64,000 bases of DNA, from assembly GCF_900478135.1 (NCBI RefSeq), contig NZ_LS483470.1, forward strand, positions 489,501-553,500. The letters run 5' to 3'. Source of the DNA: Leminorella richardii (lineage in GTDB: Bacteria > Pseudomonadota > Gammaproteobacteria > Enterobacterales > Enterobacteriaceae). The notes beneath the pieces were generated by a model. That model did no database searches. It saw nothing but the letters and a program-made list of their open reading frames with translations, and was not told the origin of the DNA. The position numbers and the translations under genes are program-made. Shown here in pieces: positions 9,893 through 17,908 of this stretch (position 1 is its first letter; every line of letters starts with the position of its first letter).

Positions 9893-10194
9893 TCGCGATC
9901 CTCCTGTATATTTTCAGTTTTGTAGTTCATTATCAGCGCCTTTCCCTGAGAGAGGCATTCGATCACTTTGAAACGAGCCGTTTTCAGTATGTTGGCCAGC
10001 GTTTGGCGTGAAACCCCCATTTCGGCGGCAGCTCTCTGCTGCTGCATGCCGAGGTAATCCACCAGCCTTAGAGCCTCAAACTCATCTTCTCCGAGTGAGA
10101 CTTCATCCAGCAAGCGCATGGGGATACCGTTAGGCTTAAAACAGGTATTAGCCGGCTGGCCGCAGACTTTTCTCGGAATTTTAGGACGTGGCAT
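9889..10194 (-). CDS. DUF134 family (UPF0251) helix-turn-helix regulator
   Basis: The 101-residue protein matches the DUF134 family: an N-terminal MPRPKIPRKV segment, then a sigma-70 region 4-like helix-turn-helix (DEFEALRLVDYLGMQQQRAAAEMGVSRQTLANIL, about residues 36-70). Members are small presumed DNA-binding proteins, very often next to a NifX-like gene as here. The gene overlaps its downstream partner by 4 bases. Two copies of a palindrome lie directly upstream of its start and are the obvious candidate for autoregulation. Confidence 0.88.
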   Translation of the reverse strand: MPRPKIPRKVCGQPANTCFKPNGIPMRLLDEVSLGEDEFEALRLVDYLGMQQQRAAAEMGVSRQTLANILKTARFKVIECLSQGKALIMNYKTENIQEDRE

Positions 10195-10208
10195 AGTGGC
10201 TCCTTATT

Positions 10209-10251
10209 GGCATATGCTATATAAAATACGCGCTGTTTATGGCATATGCTA
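10209..10251. promoter_or_regulatory. Paired GGCATATGCTA sites, candidate DUF134 operator
   Basis: The 11-mer GGCATATGCTA occurs at 10209-10219 and again at 10241-10251 as a direct repeat. Its core GCATATGC is a perfect palindrome. The copies are 32 bases apart, close to three helical turns, so two dimers would sit on the same DNA face. They lie 15-57 bases upstream of the DUF134 gene in the gap to the divergent gene at 10332, where they could regulate one or both genes. Regulation is inferred from position and symmetry. Confidence 0.6.
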
Positions 10252-10331
10252 ATAAATATTTCCGATCTTTGTGACTCGGATAGCTTTAAGTTACGTTAAA
10301 CTAGTGACTATATTTTCTCTGAGGTCAGGCT

Positions 10332-10679
10332 ATGGCTATTTCCTTAGTGGCTTATGCACGGGGGCTGGATAAGCCCACTAGTGATATTTACGTTGAGAAA
10401 AAGGCTATTCGCCGCGATAGCTATCAGGAGAGCGGCGTAAAGGTTGACGTGTGTGAAGAAACCTACCGATTTTGCGACGGTGTTGTGCTACGCCGCTTGA
10501 TAGAGATTGACGACGTTTGCGCCGCGTTGGAGTCTGAAGGCGTATGTGCCGAGTGTTGGATAAGTTATGAAGTCTTAGATAGCGCGGGAATTGACATCCA
10601 GCCAAAGTGTAAGGTCTTTAGTAATACCTGCCAGATGAGGTTTTGGTTGAGGATGGGAGATTTGTCCACGACAGCGTAA
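10332..10679 (+). CDS. Small cysteine-rich cytosolic protein of unknown function
   Basis: I do not recognise this 115-residue protein. It has seven cysteines, including a VCAEC motif near residue 80, no signal peptide and no membrane helix. ATG at 10332 has a GAGG Shine-Dalgarno 8 bases upstream, and a good bidirectional terminator follows at 10685, so it looks like a genuine monocistronic gene. It is divergent from the DUF134/NifX-like pair across a 137-base gap holding the paired palindromes, which suggests (inference) that it belongs to the same metal- or redox-related circuit. Confidence 0.6.
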   Translation: MAISLVAYARGLDKPTSDIYVEKKAIRRDSYQESGVKVDVCEETYRFCDGVVLRRLIEIDDVCAALESEGVCAECWISYEVLDSAGIDIQPKCKVFSNTCQMRFWLRMGDLSTTA

Positions 10680-10684
10680 AGATA

Positions 10685-10711
10685 AAAAAGCCGATGTTAA
10701 ATCGGCTTTTT
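10685..10711. terminator. Bidirectional intrinsic terminator
   Basis: An 11-base stem, AAAAAGCCGAT (10685-10695) and ATCGGCTTTTT (10701-10711), encloses the loop GTTAA. The A-run and T-run let it work for the gene ending at 10679 and for eptC ending at 10728 on the other strand. Confidence 0.85.
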
Positions 10712-10727
10712 ACTATACATCGTAGCT

Positions 10728-12431
10728 CTACTGGTTAGCCACCCGATCCCCATAGGGCAGTTTATCGTAGTCGTGCAGCCCGTCTTTTTCATAGGGATCG
10801 CCAATCCAACGGGTTCTTTCCTGAAACTCTGGGCTGGTGAGCGAGTAAGTAGGATCGTAGCCGTCATAGCTCAGCCCAGCTAAATCTGACCAAGTGTGTA
10901 TAAGCTCAGAGCTGCTGTACTTTCTATCGACATAGGCGCTCAGATCGCGAGGGTGGGCTGACTGCCATTTGGGCGATGTCCACATGATAAAGGGTACGGT
11001 ATACATGTGACGGGTCGGCTGTTTCTCGTTGCGCCCCTGAATATCGTGAGGGGGCGTGTCGTAAACCTCTTCGCCGTGATCGGAGAAGTACAGCAGGAAA
11101 CCGTTTGGATCCGTTGCCTTATAGTCTTTAATCAGGGATGCCACAACGTAGTCGTTAAACAGGTTGGCGTTGTCATAATCGTTATATGACTCAAGCTTAT
11201 CGTTGGACAGCCCCGCCGGAGCGTGCTCTGTCTTGCCGTCAAACTTACCCCAGTCTTCCGGATAGCGATACTTGTAGTTCAGGTGTGTTCCCAGCAGATG
11301 AACAATGATGAACTTTTTCGGAGCCGGATCGGCCAGCACTTTTTTAAACGGATCCAACACGTTGGTGTCGTATTCGCGGGCGCTTTGGGTGCGCTGCTGG
11401 TTCATGTAGTACTGCTCGTCCGTTTGCTTGGAGAAGACCGTTAGCATGGTGTTGCGCTTGGTCATGGTCTGCTGATTGGTGATCCAGAAGGTCTTGTAGC
11501 CCGCCTGTTTCATCAAGTTCATCAGTGACGGCTTGGTGAGATAGTCGTCCGGATTCTGTTCATTGGCGAACGTTAGCGCCTGCTGCAGAATTTCGATGGT
11601 ATAGGGACGAGAGGTCACTACGTTGTTGAAGACAGTTAGACCGCGATCGCTATCGCGTATGGCGTCCAGCTCTGGCGTGGTCTTTCTTGGGTAGCCGTAC
11701 AGACTCATGTGGCCCCGCTGAGTTGATTCACCGATAACCAGCACTAGCGTTCTTGGCGCTTCACCCGATTCATCTTTAAGGTTTTGCAGCGGCGGTAAAG
11801 CGCCGTTTTGGTCAAGCAGGCTATTCAAACTGCTGAGCTGCTGTTGGTACTTAACGTAACCCATCAGCATCTGCCAGGGTGCAGCGGGCTCCATACGGGA
11901 GGCGAGGTGCGACGCGCTGGAGGTAATCAGAGGGTTAAGAATAAGTCCGTACAGCAGAGCAAAGGGCACCAGTTGGCGCCAGCGACCGGGAATATAGACA
12001 GGGCGAAGGCGCGTCCAGAGAAATATCGCCACAGCCGTGTAAAGCACTAGCACCGCTAATAGCTTAAAGCTGAAGTATTGACTAACGTATTCACTGGCTT
12101 CGTTAGTGTTGGATTCAAACAGCGTAAACAGTACGCTTTGGGAAAATTCCTGTCCATAAATCACAAAGTAGGCTAGCGCACAGGCAGAAGCCGCCCACAG
12201 CACAATGCCGATAACCGCAGCGATTGCCTTGGTCTTGTTTGGAAACAGAAAAACGGGAATAAGCCACAGCGAGCTGTAAAGCAGCGAGTCGCGTAGGCCC
12301 GTGGTACCGCTATATCCGGTAATTAAAATAGTTATCTGGAGTGACGTGGAGAAAAACCAGAAGTAGGCCAGCACCCAAAAAAGGGCTGACCAGCGAAAAG
12401 AGGGTTTGGCCTGTTCAGTCGAGGACATCAT
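10728..12431 (-). CDS. eptC: LPS heptose-I phosphoethanolamine transferase
   Basis: It closely resembles E. coli EptC/CptA (577 residues) along its whole length: five N-terminal membrane helices (for example WVLAYFWFFSTSLQITILI), then a periplasmic sulfatase/alkaline-phosphatase-fold domain. The nucleophile region GESTQRGHMSLYGYPRKTTP and the metal-binding YFSDHGEEVYD segment are both present. The enzyme moves phosphoethanolamine from phosphatidylethanolamine to the phosphate on heptose I of the LPS core. A start at the ATGATG at 12431/12428 gives about 568 residues; the open frame runs to 12476 but those extra 15 residues have no family match. It lies beside the waa genes whose WaaP product makes its acceptor. 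Confidence 0.93.
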   Translation of the reverse strand: MMSSTEQAKPSFRWSALFWVLAYFWFFSTSLQITILITGYSGTTGLRDSLLYSSLWLIPVFLFPNKTKAIAAVIGIVLWAASACALAYFVIYGQEFSQSVLFTLFESNTNEASEYVSQYFSFKLLAVLVLYTAVAIFLWTRLRPVYIPGRWRQLVPFALLYGLILNPLITSSASHLASRMEPAAPWQMLMGYVKYQQQLSSLNSLLDQNGALPPLQNLKDESGEAPRTLVLVIGESTQRGHMSLYGYPRKTTPELDAIRDSDRGLTVFNNVVTSRPYTIEILQQALTFANEQNPDDYLTKPSLMNLMKQAGYKTFWITNQQTMTKRNTMLTVFSKQTDEQYYMNQQRTQSAREYDTNVLDPFKKVLADPAPKKFIIVHLLGTHLNYKYRYPEDWGKFDGKTEHAPAGLSNDKLESYNDYDNANLFNDYVVASLIKDYKATDPNGFLLYFSDHGEEVYDTPPHDIQGRNEKQPTRHMYTVPFIMWTSPKWQSAHPRDLSAYVDRKYSSSELIHTWSDLAGLSYDGYDPTYSLTSPEFQERTRWIGDPYEKDGLHDYDKLPYGDRVANQ

Positions 12432-12855
12432 GAGTTTTGCCTGTAAGAGAGAGAACGCCACGAGAGTAGTCGCCAATCCTTAATAAAAGCTTAACGCTGC
12501 CTTATTGAGAGTTGGTGAGTTTTTATAAAGCATTAGCAATGACTTGATGCTAAATATTTATAGTCTATGGATGAGATTTTTGTTATTTGGCGAGACGTTA
12601 TTTATCAAGATAAGGTTTGTTTAATAATGCTTATTATTTCATTTGTTATTATTTGGTTGTAAGAGCGGGACTGAGGGGATAAATATTTGTAGAGGAAAGG
12701 ATTAGAGGCTGTTTAACCACATATTGTTAAAGTATATTATGGGCTATCTCGTTTATTAAGGTACTAGGACAGTACTTGGACCTTTCCGTTAGCGGCCTTA
12801 CCTGAGTATTTTTACGGTCTGCTAATGGGCGATTATTCATAATAGAGTGGTAACT
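12432..12855. other. Divergent eptC-inaA intergenic region
   Basis: This 424-base region holds no convincing gene. It is AT-rich in the middle (12480-12680) and must contain both divergent promoters. I could not pick -35/-10 pairs with confidence; AT-rich hexamers such as TATATT near 12733 are only weak candidates. The stretch GAGTGG at 12845-12850 is the likely ribosome-binding region for inaA. Confidence 0.5.
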
Positions 12856-13506
12856 ATGAGTTCTCAGCAGGAATTATCAGAGTTTCAATCGTGGTGGGCA
12901 ACGGAAGGCGACTGGGTTGAAGAGCCGAACTACCGCCGCAAAGGTATGAGTGGCGTACAGCGCATCGAGAAAGACGGCAAAATACTTTACGTGAAGAGAA
13001 TGACACAGCACCTGTTTCATTCGCTGCGCTACCCGTTTGGCCGCCCGACCATAGTGAGAGAGATGGACGTTATCAGGACGCTGGCTAAAGCCGGAACGCT
13101 GGTGCCTAAGATTGTTTACGGTAAAGCATTAAAAATTGACGGAGAGTGGCGAGCGCTTCTGGTTACAGAAGATCTGACCGGATTTGTCAGCATCGATCTT
13201 TGGTATGAGCAGCATCAGAAGACGCCTTTTTCTGACGAGGAACGCTTTGCTATGCTGCGCGCGGTAGCCCACGCCTTTAAAAAGATGCACAGCGTAGGGA
13301 TGCAGCACGGCTGCTGCTATGTGCGCCACATCTTTGTGACGACTCAAGGAGAGGCTCAGGCGGCATTTATCGATCTGGAAAAGGGCCGTCAGCGCTGGCG
13401 CAGAGCTAACGCTATTCGCCACGACTTCCAGCAGTTGGAGAAATATCTGGCTCCGATCCCGAAAGAAGACTGGCAGTACGTGAAGGACTATTACTGGTCT
13501 CTGTAG
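12856..13506 (+). CDS. inaA: InaA, WaaP-like lipopolysaccharide kinase-family protein
   Basis: This matches E. coli InaA (216 residues) closely, for example WWATEGDWVEEPNYRR, GMSGVQR and YVKRMTQHLFHS. InaA belongs to the Kdo/WaaP kinase superfamily; QHGCCYVRHIFV occupies the place of the catalytic HRD-like loop and AFIDLEKGR that of the metal-binding DxD/DFG region. Its substrate is unknown; in E. coli it is weak-acid inducible through MarA/SoxS/Rob. The GTG at 12847 opens the frame, but ATG at 12856 fits both the spacing and the E. coli N-terminus. It is a separate unit ended by the hairpin at 13545, yet sits directly between eptC and the waa operon. Confidence 0.92.
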   Translation: MSSQQELSEFQSWWATEGDWVEEPNYRRKGMSGVQRIEKDGKILYVKRMTQHLFHSLRYPFGRPTIVREMDVIRTLAKAGTLVPKIVYGKALKIDGEWRALLVTEDLTGFVSIDLWYEQHQKTPFSDEERFAMLRAVAHAFKKMHSVGMQHGCCYVRHIFVTTQGEAQAAFIDLEKGRQRWRRANAIRHDFQQLEKYLAPIPKEDWQYVKDYYWSL

Positions 13507-13544
13507 TTTTTACACAGCGCGTTGTTGAACGTTCAGCCTGTCGT

Positions 13545-13575
13545 GTCGCGGCCTTTTGCCGCGACTTTTTGTTTT
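13545..13575 (+). terminator. Intrinsic terminator of inaA
   Basis: An 8-base GC-rich stem, GTCGCGGC (13545-13552) and GCCGCGAC (13558-13565), with loop CTTTT is followed by TTTTTGTTTT. It isolates inaA from the waa operon. Confidence 0.85.
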
Positions 13576-13732
13576 ATAAGCCGGATGTTTTTCCCTGCTC
13601 CCGCGATGTGTAAGAAAAAGGCTTTTATCGTCTAGGTCTGGTAGTATTTGCCACATATCTTCTTTTGTGTACGCTATCTGGATAGTGACTTAAACGGCAT
13701 TGCCCACAGGGCTTTCAACTAATTTTTTAAAA

Positions 13733-13760
13733 TTAAGAAAAGCTCCGTTGCTGGTATAAT
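13733..13760 (+). promoter_or_regulatory. Probable waa operon promoter (extended -10)
   Basis: TATAAT at 13755-13760 is a consensus -10 preceded by TGG, giving an extended TGn -10. The -35 is weak; TTAAGA at 13733-13738 is 16 bases upstream. Transcription would start near 13767, leaving a leader of about 124 bases to waaQ that contains the JUMPstart/ops element, the arrangement expected for an RfaH-controlled operon. Confidence 0.6.
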
Positions 13761-13805
13761 ATGCCCACGAGACAGGTATGTATTGTTCAAAAAATAGACT
13801 ATCAG

Positions 13806-13845
13806 CGTTCGGGTAGCTGCAAAGCCTGGGGCGGTAGCGTGTCTT
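13806..13845 (+). promoter_or_regulatory. JUMPstart element with ops site for RfaH
   Basis: GGTAGCTGCAAAGCCTGGGG at 13812-13831 followed by GCGGTAGCGTG reproduces the JUMPstart consensus. The ops core GGCGGTAGCGT is exact at 13830-13840. In E. coli and relatives this element in the leader pauses RNA polymerase and recruits RfaH, which suppresses termination across long LPS and capsule operons. Here it sits 51 bases before waaQ and heads about 8.9 kb of one-direction LPS genes. Confidence 0.92.
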
Positions 13846-13890
13846 TTTCTCCCATATTCTTTTCTATTATCAAGGATAAAGAGTCCTCTA

Positions 13891-14967
13891 GTGGATAAGC
13901 AATTTAAACGAATTCTTGTCATCAAAATGCGTTTTCACGGCGATATGTTGCTGACAACGCCGGTCATTAGCACGCTGAAGCGGCAGTATCCCGATGCAAA
14001 GGTTGACGTCCTGCTTTATCAGGACACCATGCCGATCCTGTCGGAAAATCCCGAAATTAATGCGCTTTATGGCATAAAAAATAAGGGAAGCGGAGCGAAA
14101 GAAAAGGTCTGCAATTTTTTATCGCTGATTAGAACCTTTCGAGCCAACCGCTATGACCTGATCGTGAACTTAACCGATCAGTGGATGGTTGCGCTGCTGG
14201 TGAGGCTGGTGTCTGCCAAACTGTCAATGACACAGAATTATAGCAATCGTCAGTCGGCATTTTGGAAGCGCAGCTTTACGCAGATTGTGCCTATCACTGG
14301 AGTTCACATCGTTGATCGTAACCTGTCGATACTGGCGCCGTTGGGGATTGAACCCTTTTATTCCAAAACGACAATGAGTTATCTCCCCGAGCACTGGGAG
14401 TCTCTTAAGGAACGGCTGGCGTCATTGGGTATAAGCGGTCAGTATGCGGTGATTCAACCAACAGCGCGCCAAATGTTTAAGTGCTGGGACGACGAGAAGT
14501 TCTCTGCAGTCATAGACGCTTTGCAGGCAAAAGGGCTTCGGGTCGTGCTAACGTCTGGCCCAGGCGCAGACGATCTCGCCTGCGTGAACCACATCGCGGA
14601 GGGATGTAACGAACCTCCCGTTACTGAACTGGCAGGAAAAACCAGCTTTCCAGAGTTAGGGGCGCTTATTGACCACGCGGCGCTGTTTATTGGCGTGGAT
14701 TCTGCACCGATGCATATTGCTGCTGCGGTAAATACCCCCGTGGTGTGCCTGTTCGGTGCGACAGACCACATTGTGTGGCGCCCGTGGTCGGATAACGCGA
14801 CGGTGCTTTGGGCGGGTGACTATCAGGCGATGCCGGAGCGAGATCAACGCGATAGAAATAAAAAGTATCTGTCAGCGATCCCGGCCGAGGACGTTATTCA
14901 GGCTGCCGAGTCGCTGCTGCTGAAAAATGCGCAGCCGCCAGAGCCAGAAAAGGGCGTAGAACCATGA
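13891..14967 (+). CDS. waaQ: LPS core heptosyltransferase III
   Basis: A 358-residue GT9 family protein whose N-terminus (KRILVIKMRFHGDMLLTTPVISTLK) and C-terminal nucleotide-sugar region (FIGVDSAPMHIAAAVNTPVVCLFGATD) are those of WaaQ. It adds the branch heptose III to heptose II of the inner core at the cytoplasmic face of the inner membrane. The start is GTG at 13891 with AAGGATAAAGAG upstream. It is the first gene of the RfaH-type operon and overlaps waaG by 4 bases (ATGA). Its base composition is near that of the housekeeping genes, unlike the later genes of the operon. Confidence 0.93.
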   Translation: MDKQFKRILVIKMRFHGDMLLTTPVISTLKRQYPDAKVDVLLYQDTMPILSENPEINALYGIKNKGSGAKEKVCNFLSLIRTFRANRYDLIVNLTDQWMVALLVRLVSAKLSMTQNYSNRQSAFWKRSFTQIVPITGVHIVDRNLSILAPLGIEPFYSKTTMSYLPEHWESLKERLASLGISGQYAVIQPTARQMFKCWDDEKFSAVIDALQAKGLRVVLTSGPGADDLACVNHIAEGCNEPPVTELAGKTSFPELGALIDHAALFIGVDSAPMHIAAAVNTPVVCLFGATDHIVWRPWSDNATVLWAGDYQAMPERDQRDRNKKYLSAIPAEDVIQAAESLLLKNAQPPEPEKGVEP

Positions 14968-16088
14968 TCGTCGCTTTTTGCCTATACAAGTATTTCCCCT
15001 TCGGCGGCCTACAGCGCGACTTTATGCGCGTCGCTAAAACGGTAGCCGAACGCGGTCACGAGGTGCGGGTTTACGTTCAGTCGTGGGAAGGCGACTGCCC
15101 GCCAGAGTTTGAGCTGATTAAGGTTCCCGTGAAGTCACACTCCAATCACGGGCGCAACGCCGACTATTCTGACTGGGTTCAAGCCCACTTACAGCAGAAT
15201 CCGGTTGATCGTGTGGTGGGGTTTAACAAGATGCCCGGTCTGGACGTCTACTACGCCGCAGACGTCTGCTACGCGGAAAAAGTAGAAAGAGAAAAGGGCT
15301 TTTTTTATCGGCTCACCGGGCGCTGCCGCCACTATTCGGCATTTGAACGCGCTGTTTTTGAGAACGGGGCAAAAACTCGCCTGCTGATGCTGACCGATCG
15401 GCAGATTGCCGATTTTAAAAAGCACTATCAGACTGAGGACGAACGATTCCTTATCTTGCCTCCGGGTATTTATCCGGATCGTAAATACGATCGGCAGATC
15501 CCTGATGCTTATCAAACCTATCGCGAGAAAAACGGCATTAGTCCAGAGCAATATCTTCTCTTGCAGGTGGGGTCAGACTTTACGCGAAAAGGCGTAGACC
15601 GCTCTATTGAGGCTCTGGCCGCGCTTCCCGAAGCGTTACGCAATAAAGCGGTGCTTTTTGTTGTGGGGCAGGACAAGCCTGGGCGCTTTGAAGCTTTAGC
15701 GGAGAAGCGAGGCGTGAAGCAGAACGTTCGCTTTTTCTCTGGCCGTAGTGACGTAGCTGAGCTGATGGCTGCTGCGGATGTGCTGGTGCACCCCGCTTAT
15801 CAGGAAGCTGCAGGTATTGTTCTGCTAGAAGCGATTGCTGCCGGGTTACCGGTTATTGTGACGCAGGTATGCGGCTATGCGCACTATGTTGCCGAGGCAG
15901 GCTGTGGTGAAGTTATTCAGGAGCCATTTAGCCAAGAGGCGCTCAATCAGGCTCTGTACCGCGCTTTGGACGACCGCACTCGCCGTAGCGAGTGGGCTGA
16001 GAACGCTCGCCGCTGTGCCGATACTGTTGACTTATATAGCCTGCCGGAAAAGGCGGCTGATATCATTTTAGGCGATCGGAATGGTTGA
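14964..16088 (+). CDS. waaG: LPS core heptose-I alpha-1,3-glucosyltransferase
   Basis: A 374-residue GT4 (GT-B fold) glycosyltransferase. The N-terminus IVAFCLYKYFPFGGLQRDFMR and the segments YYAADVCYAEKVEREKGF and VLVHPAYQEAAGIVLLEAIAAGLPVI (the EX7E catalytic region) are diagnostic for WaaG. It transfers the first outer-core glucose from UDP-glucose to heptose I. It overlaps waaQ by 4 bases and waaP by 8 bases, so the three are tightly coupled. WaaG is a peripheral membrane enzyme that works next to WaaP in core assembly. Confidence 0.93.
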   Translation: MIVAFCLYKYFPFGGLQRDFMRVAKTVAERGHEVRVYVQSWEGDCPPEFELIKVPVKSHSNHGRNADYSDWVQAHLQQNPVDRVVGFNKMPGLDVYYAADVCYAEKVEREKGFFYRLTGRCRHYSAFERAVFENGAKTRLLMLTDRQIADFKKHYQTEDERFLILPPGIYPDRKYDRQIPDAYQTYREKNGISPEQYLLLQVGSDFTRKGVDRSIEALAALPEALRNKAVLFVVGQDKPGRFEALAEKRGVKQNVRFFSGRSDVAELMAAADVLVHPAYQEAAGIVLLEAIAAGLPVIVTQVCGYAHYVAEAGCGEVIQEPFSQEALNQALYRALDDRTRRSEWAENARRCADTVDLYSLPEKAADIILGDRNG

Positions 16089-16878
16089 ATTAAAAGAGCC
16101 TCTGCTCTCCTTGTGGAGAGGTAAAAACGCGTTTAATGAAGTGGAAAAGCTTCAGGGGGAAGTGTTCCGAGCGCTGGAAACGCGCCGAACGCTACGCTTT
16201 GAGCTTGAGGGGAAGAGCTACTTTCTTAAGCTGCACTACGGTACAACGCTAAAAGAGGTGATAAAAAACCTTATTTCTTTCCGCCTACCGGTATTAGGCG
16301 CGGACAGGGAGTGGCGGGCGATTCACCGCCTGAAAGAGCTGGGCGTGGATACAATGAGTGGGATTGGTTTTGGCCAAAAGGGGCTAAACCCTATCCGCCG
16401 AACCTCCTTTATCATTACTGAAGATTTGACTCCAACGGTCAGCCTGGAAGACTACTGTGCCGAATGGATAAAGGTAGCGCCAGCTCCGCATGTAAAAAGA
16501 ATGATTATTCGACGAGTCGCTGAGATGGTTAGAAAAATGCATCAGGGCGGTATTAATCACCGCGACTGCTATATCTGCCATTTTCTTCTGCACCTTCCCT
16601 TTGAGGGGGATGAGGAATCACTGAAGATATCTGTGATTGACCTGCATCGGGCGCAAATTCGCAACAGCGTTCCTCGCCGCTGGCGGGATAAAGATCTTAT
16701 CGGCCTTTATTTCTCATCATTGAACATTGGGTTGACTAAGAGGGATGTTTTTCGCTTTCTCAAGATTTACTTCGCGCTGCCGCTTAGGGATATTTTACGT
16801 GGGGAGAGGGCGTTGATGGCATCGGCGCAAGAGAAAGCCGAGAAAATTAGAGAAAGAACGGATAGAAAATCACTATAA
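16081..16878 (+). CDS. waaP: LPS core heptose-I kinase
   Basis: A 265-residue protein of the usual WaaP length with the kinase-like catalytic loop INHRDCYICHFLL (about residues 159-171) and the metal-binding VIDLHRAQIR motif. WaaP uses ATP to phosphorylate O4 of heptose I; that phosphate is needed for outer-membrane stability and is the acceptor for EptC and a prerequisite for WaaQ and WaaY action. It starts 8 bases inside waaG. The following gene begins 10 bases downstream, where base composition drops sharply. Confidence 0.93.
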   Translation: MVELKEPLLSLWRGKNAFNEVEKLQGEVFRALETRRTLRFELEGKSYFLKLHYGTTLKEVIKNLISFRLPVLGADREWRAIHRLKELGVDTMSGIGFGQKGLNPIRRTSFIITEDLTPTVSLEDYCAEWIKVAPAPHVKRMIIRRVAEMVRKMHQGGINHRDCYICHFLLHLPFEGDEESLKISVIDLHRAQIRNSVPRRWRDKDLIGLYFSSLNIGLTKRDVFRFLKIYFALPLRDILRGERALMASAQEKAEKIRERTDRKSL

Positions 16879-16888
16879 TCAAGAGAAT

Positions 16889-17902
16889 ATGATGCGCTAC
16901 TTTGATGATGATGTTGTCACAGAAACTATCCTATACAGTTTTAATCAAGATATCGTTACTGAAGATGAGATGACGGTCTGCTATGGTACTGATAGTGGGT
17001 TTATGCTTGGTGCTGCCGTTTCAATAGCCTCTGTGATTAAGGAAAATCAAGGAGCTAACTTATCCTTTCATATTTTTACCAATGAAGTTAAAAATGATTT
17101 TTTAACACGTTTTGAAGCACTAGCCGAGAAAAATAGGGTATCTATTTTTATTCATATTATTAACGAAGGTGTGTTATCTGCACTTCCTTCAAATCGACTT
17201 TGGTCGACGGCTATTTATTATAGATTTATTATCGCTGATTACTTTTCTGACAAGCGTGAAAAAGTTCTATATATAGATTCTGACGTTGTTTGTTTAGGTA
17301 GCATATCCTCTTTGTTTTCTATTGAACTTAAAGAGAATATTCTGGCTGCAGTCACTGAAAGAGATGAGTCTTGGTGGAAGAATAGGGCGAATACGCTTGG
17401 AAAAACTGAGCTAATTGACGGTTATTATAATAGTGGTGTTTTATTAATTAACACAGGCTCTTGGGCAAAAAACAGTGTAACCGTTCAAGCTATTTCTCTA
17501 CTTAATAATGATGTGATTCGTAGTTCATTGACTTACTATGACCAAGATGTATTAAATATCATCACGATTGGAAAAGTTCTCTTTTTAGGGAAAAAATATA
17601 ATACACAATATAGCCTAAATTATGAGCTAAAAGAAAAGCCAAATCGTCCTAATACTGATAGTGTTATTTTCTTACACTATATTGGGCCTACTAAGCCTTG
17701 GCATGAATATGCGTATAAGTATGAGATAGCGTTACCGTATTTTTCTGTGAAGAATGCGTCTCCATGGTGTGATATCCCATTTCAATCACCAACGTCTAGC
17801 ATGCAATACCGGTATGCAGCAAAACATTATGTGAATCATAAAGCGATGCTACTCGCGATAAAGTCTTACTTTCTCTATTTTAAGTCTAAAGTTATTGGCT
17901 AG
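16889..17902 (+). CDS. GT8 family LPS core glycosyltransferase, copy 1 (WaaI/WaaO/WaaR-like)
   Basis: A 337-residue GT8 enzyme: MTVCYGTDSGFMLGAAVSIASV opens the nucleotide-sugar domain, KVLYIDSDVVCLG carries the DxD metal motif, and YNSGVLLINT plus HYIGPTKPWH are the conserved later motifs of the WaaI/WaaJ/WaaO/WaaR group. These transferases add hexoses from UDP-glucose or UDP-galactose to the outer core; which sugar and linkage cannot be read from sequence. The DNA is very AT-rich (the 60 bases from 17581 have 16 G+C), against near 58% in a comparable line of waaQ, which suggests transfer. ATGATG start at 16889 with AAGAG upstream. Confidence 0.9.
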   Translation: MMRYFDDDVVTETILYSFNQDIVTEDEMTVCYGTDSGFMLGAAVSIASVIKENQGANLSFHIFTNEVKNDFLTRFEALAEKNRVSIFIHIINEGVLSALPSNRLWSTAIYYRFIIADYFSDKREKVLYIDSDVVCLGSISSLFSIELKENILAAVTERDESWWKNRANTLGKTELIDGYYNSGVLLINTGSWAKNSVTVQAISLLNNDVIRSSLTYYDQDVLNIITIGKVLFLGKKYNTQYSLNYELKEKPNRPNTDSVIFLHYIGPTKPWHEYAYKYEIALPYFSVKNASPWCDIPFQSPTSSMQYRYAAKHYVNHKAMLLAIKSYFLYFKSKVIG

Positions 17903-17908
17903 TAGAAA

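Noticed and set aside
13719..13925. A 68-residue antisense frame over the waa leader
   Set aside because: It covers the promoter and JUMPstart element in the opposite direction with no ribosome-binding site.
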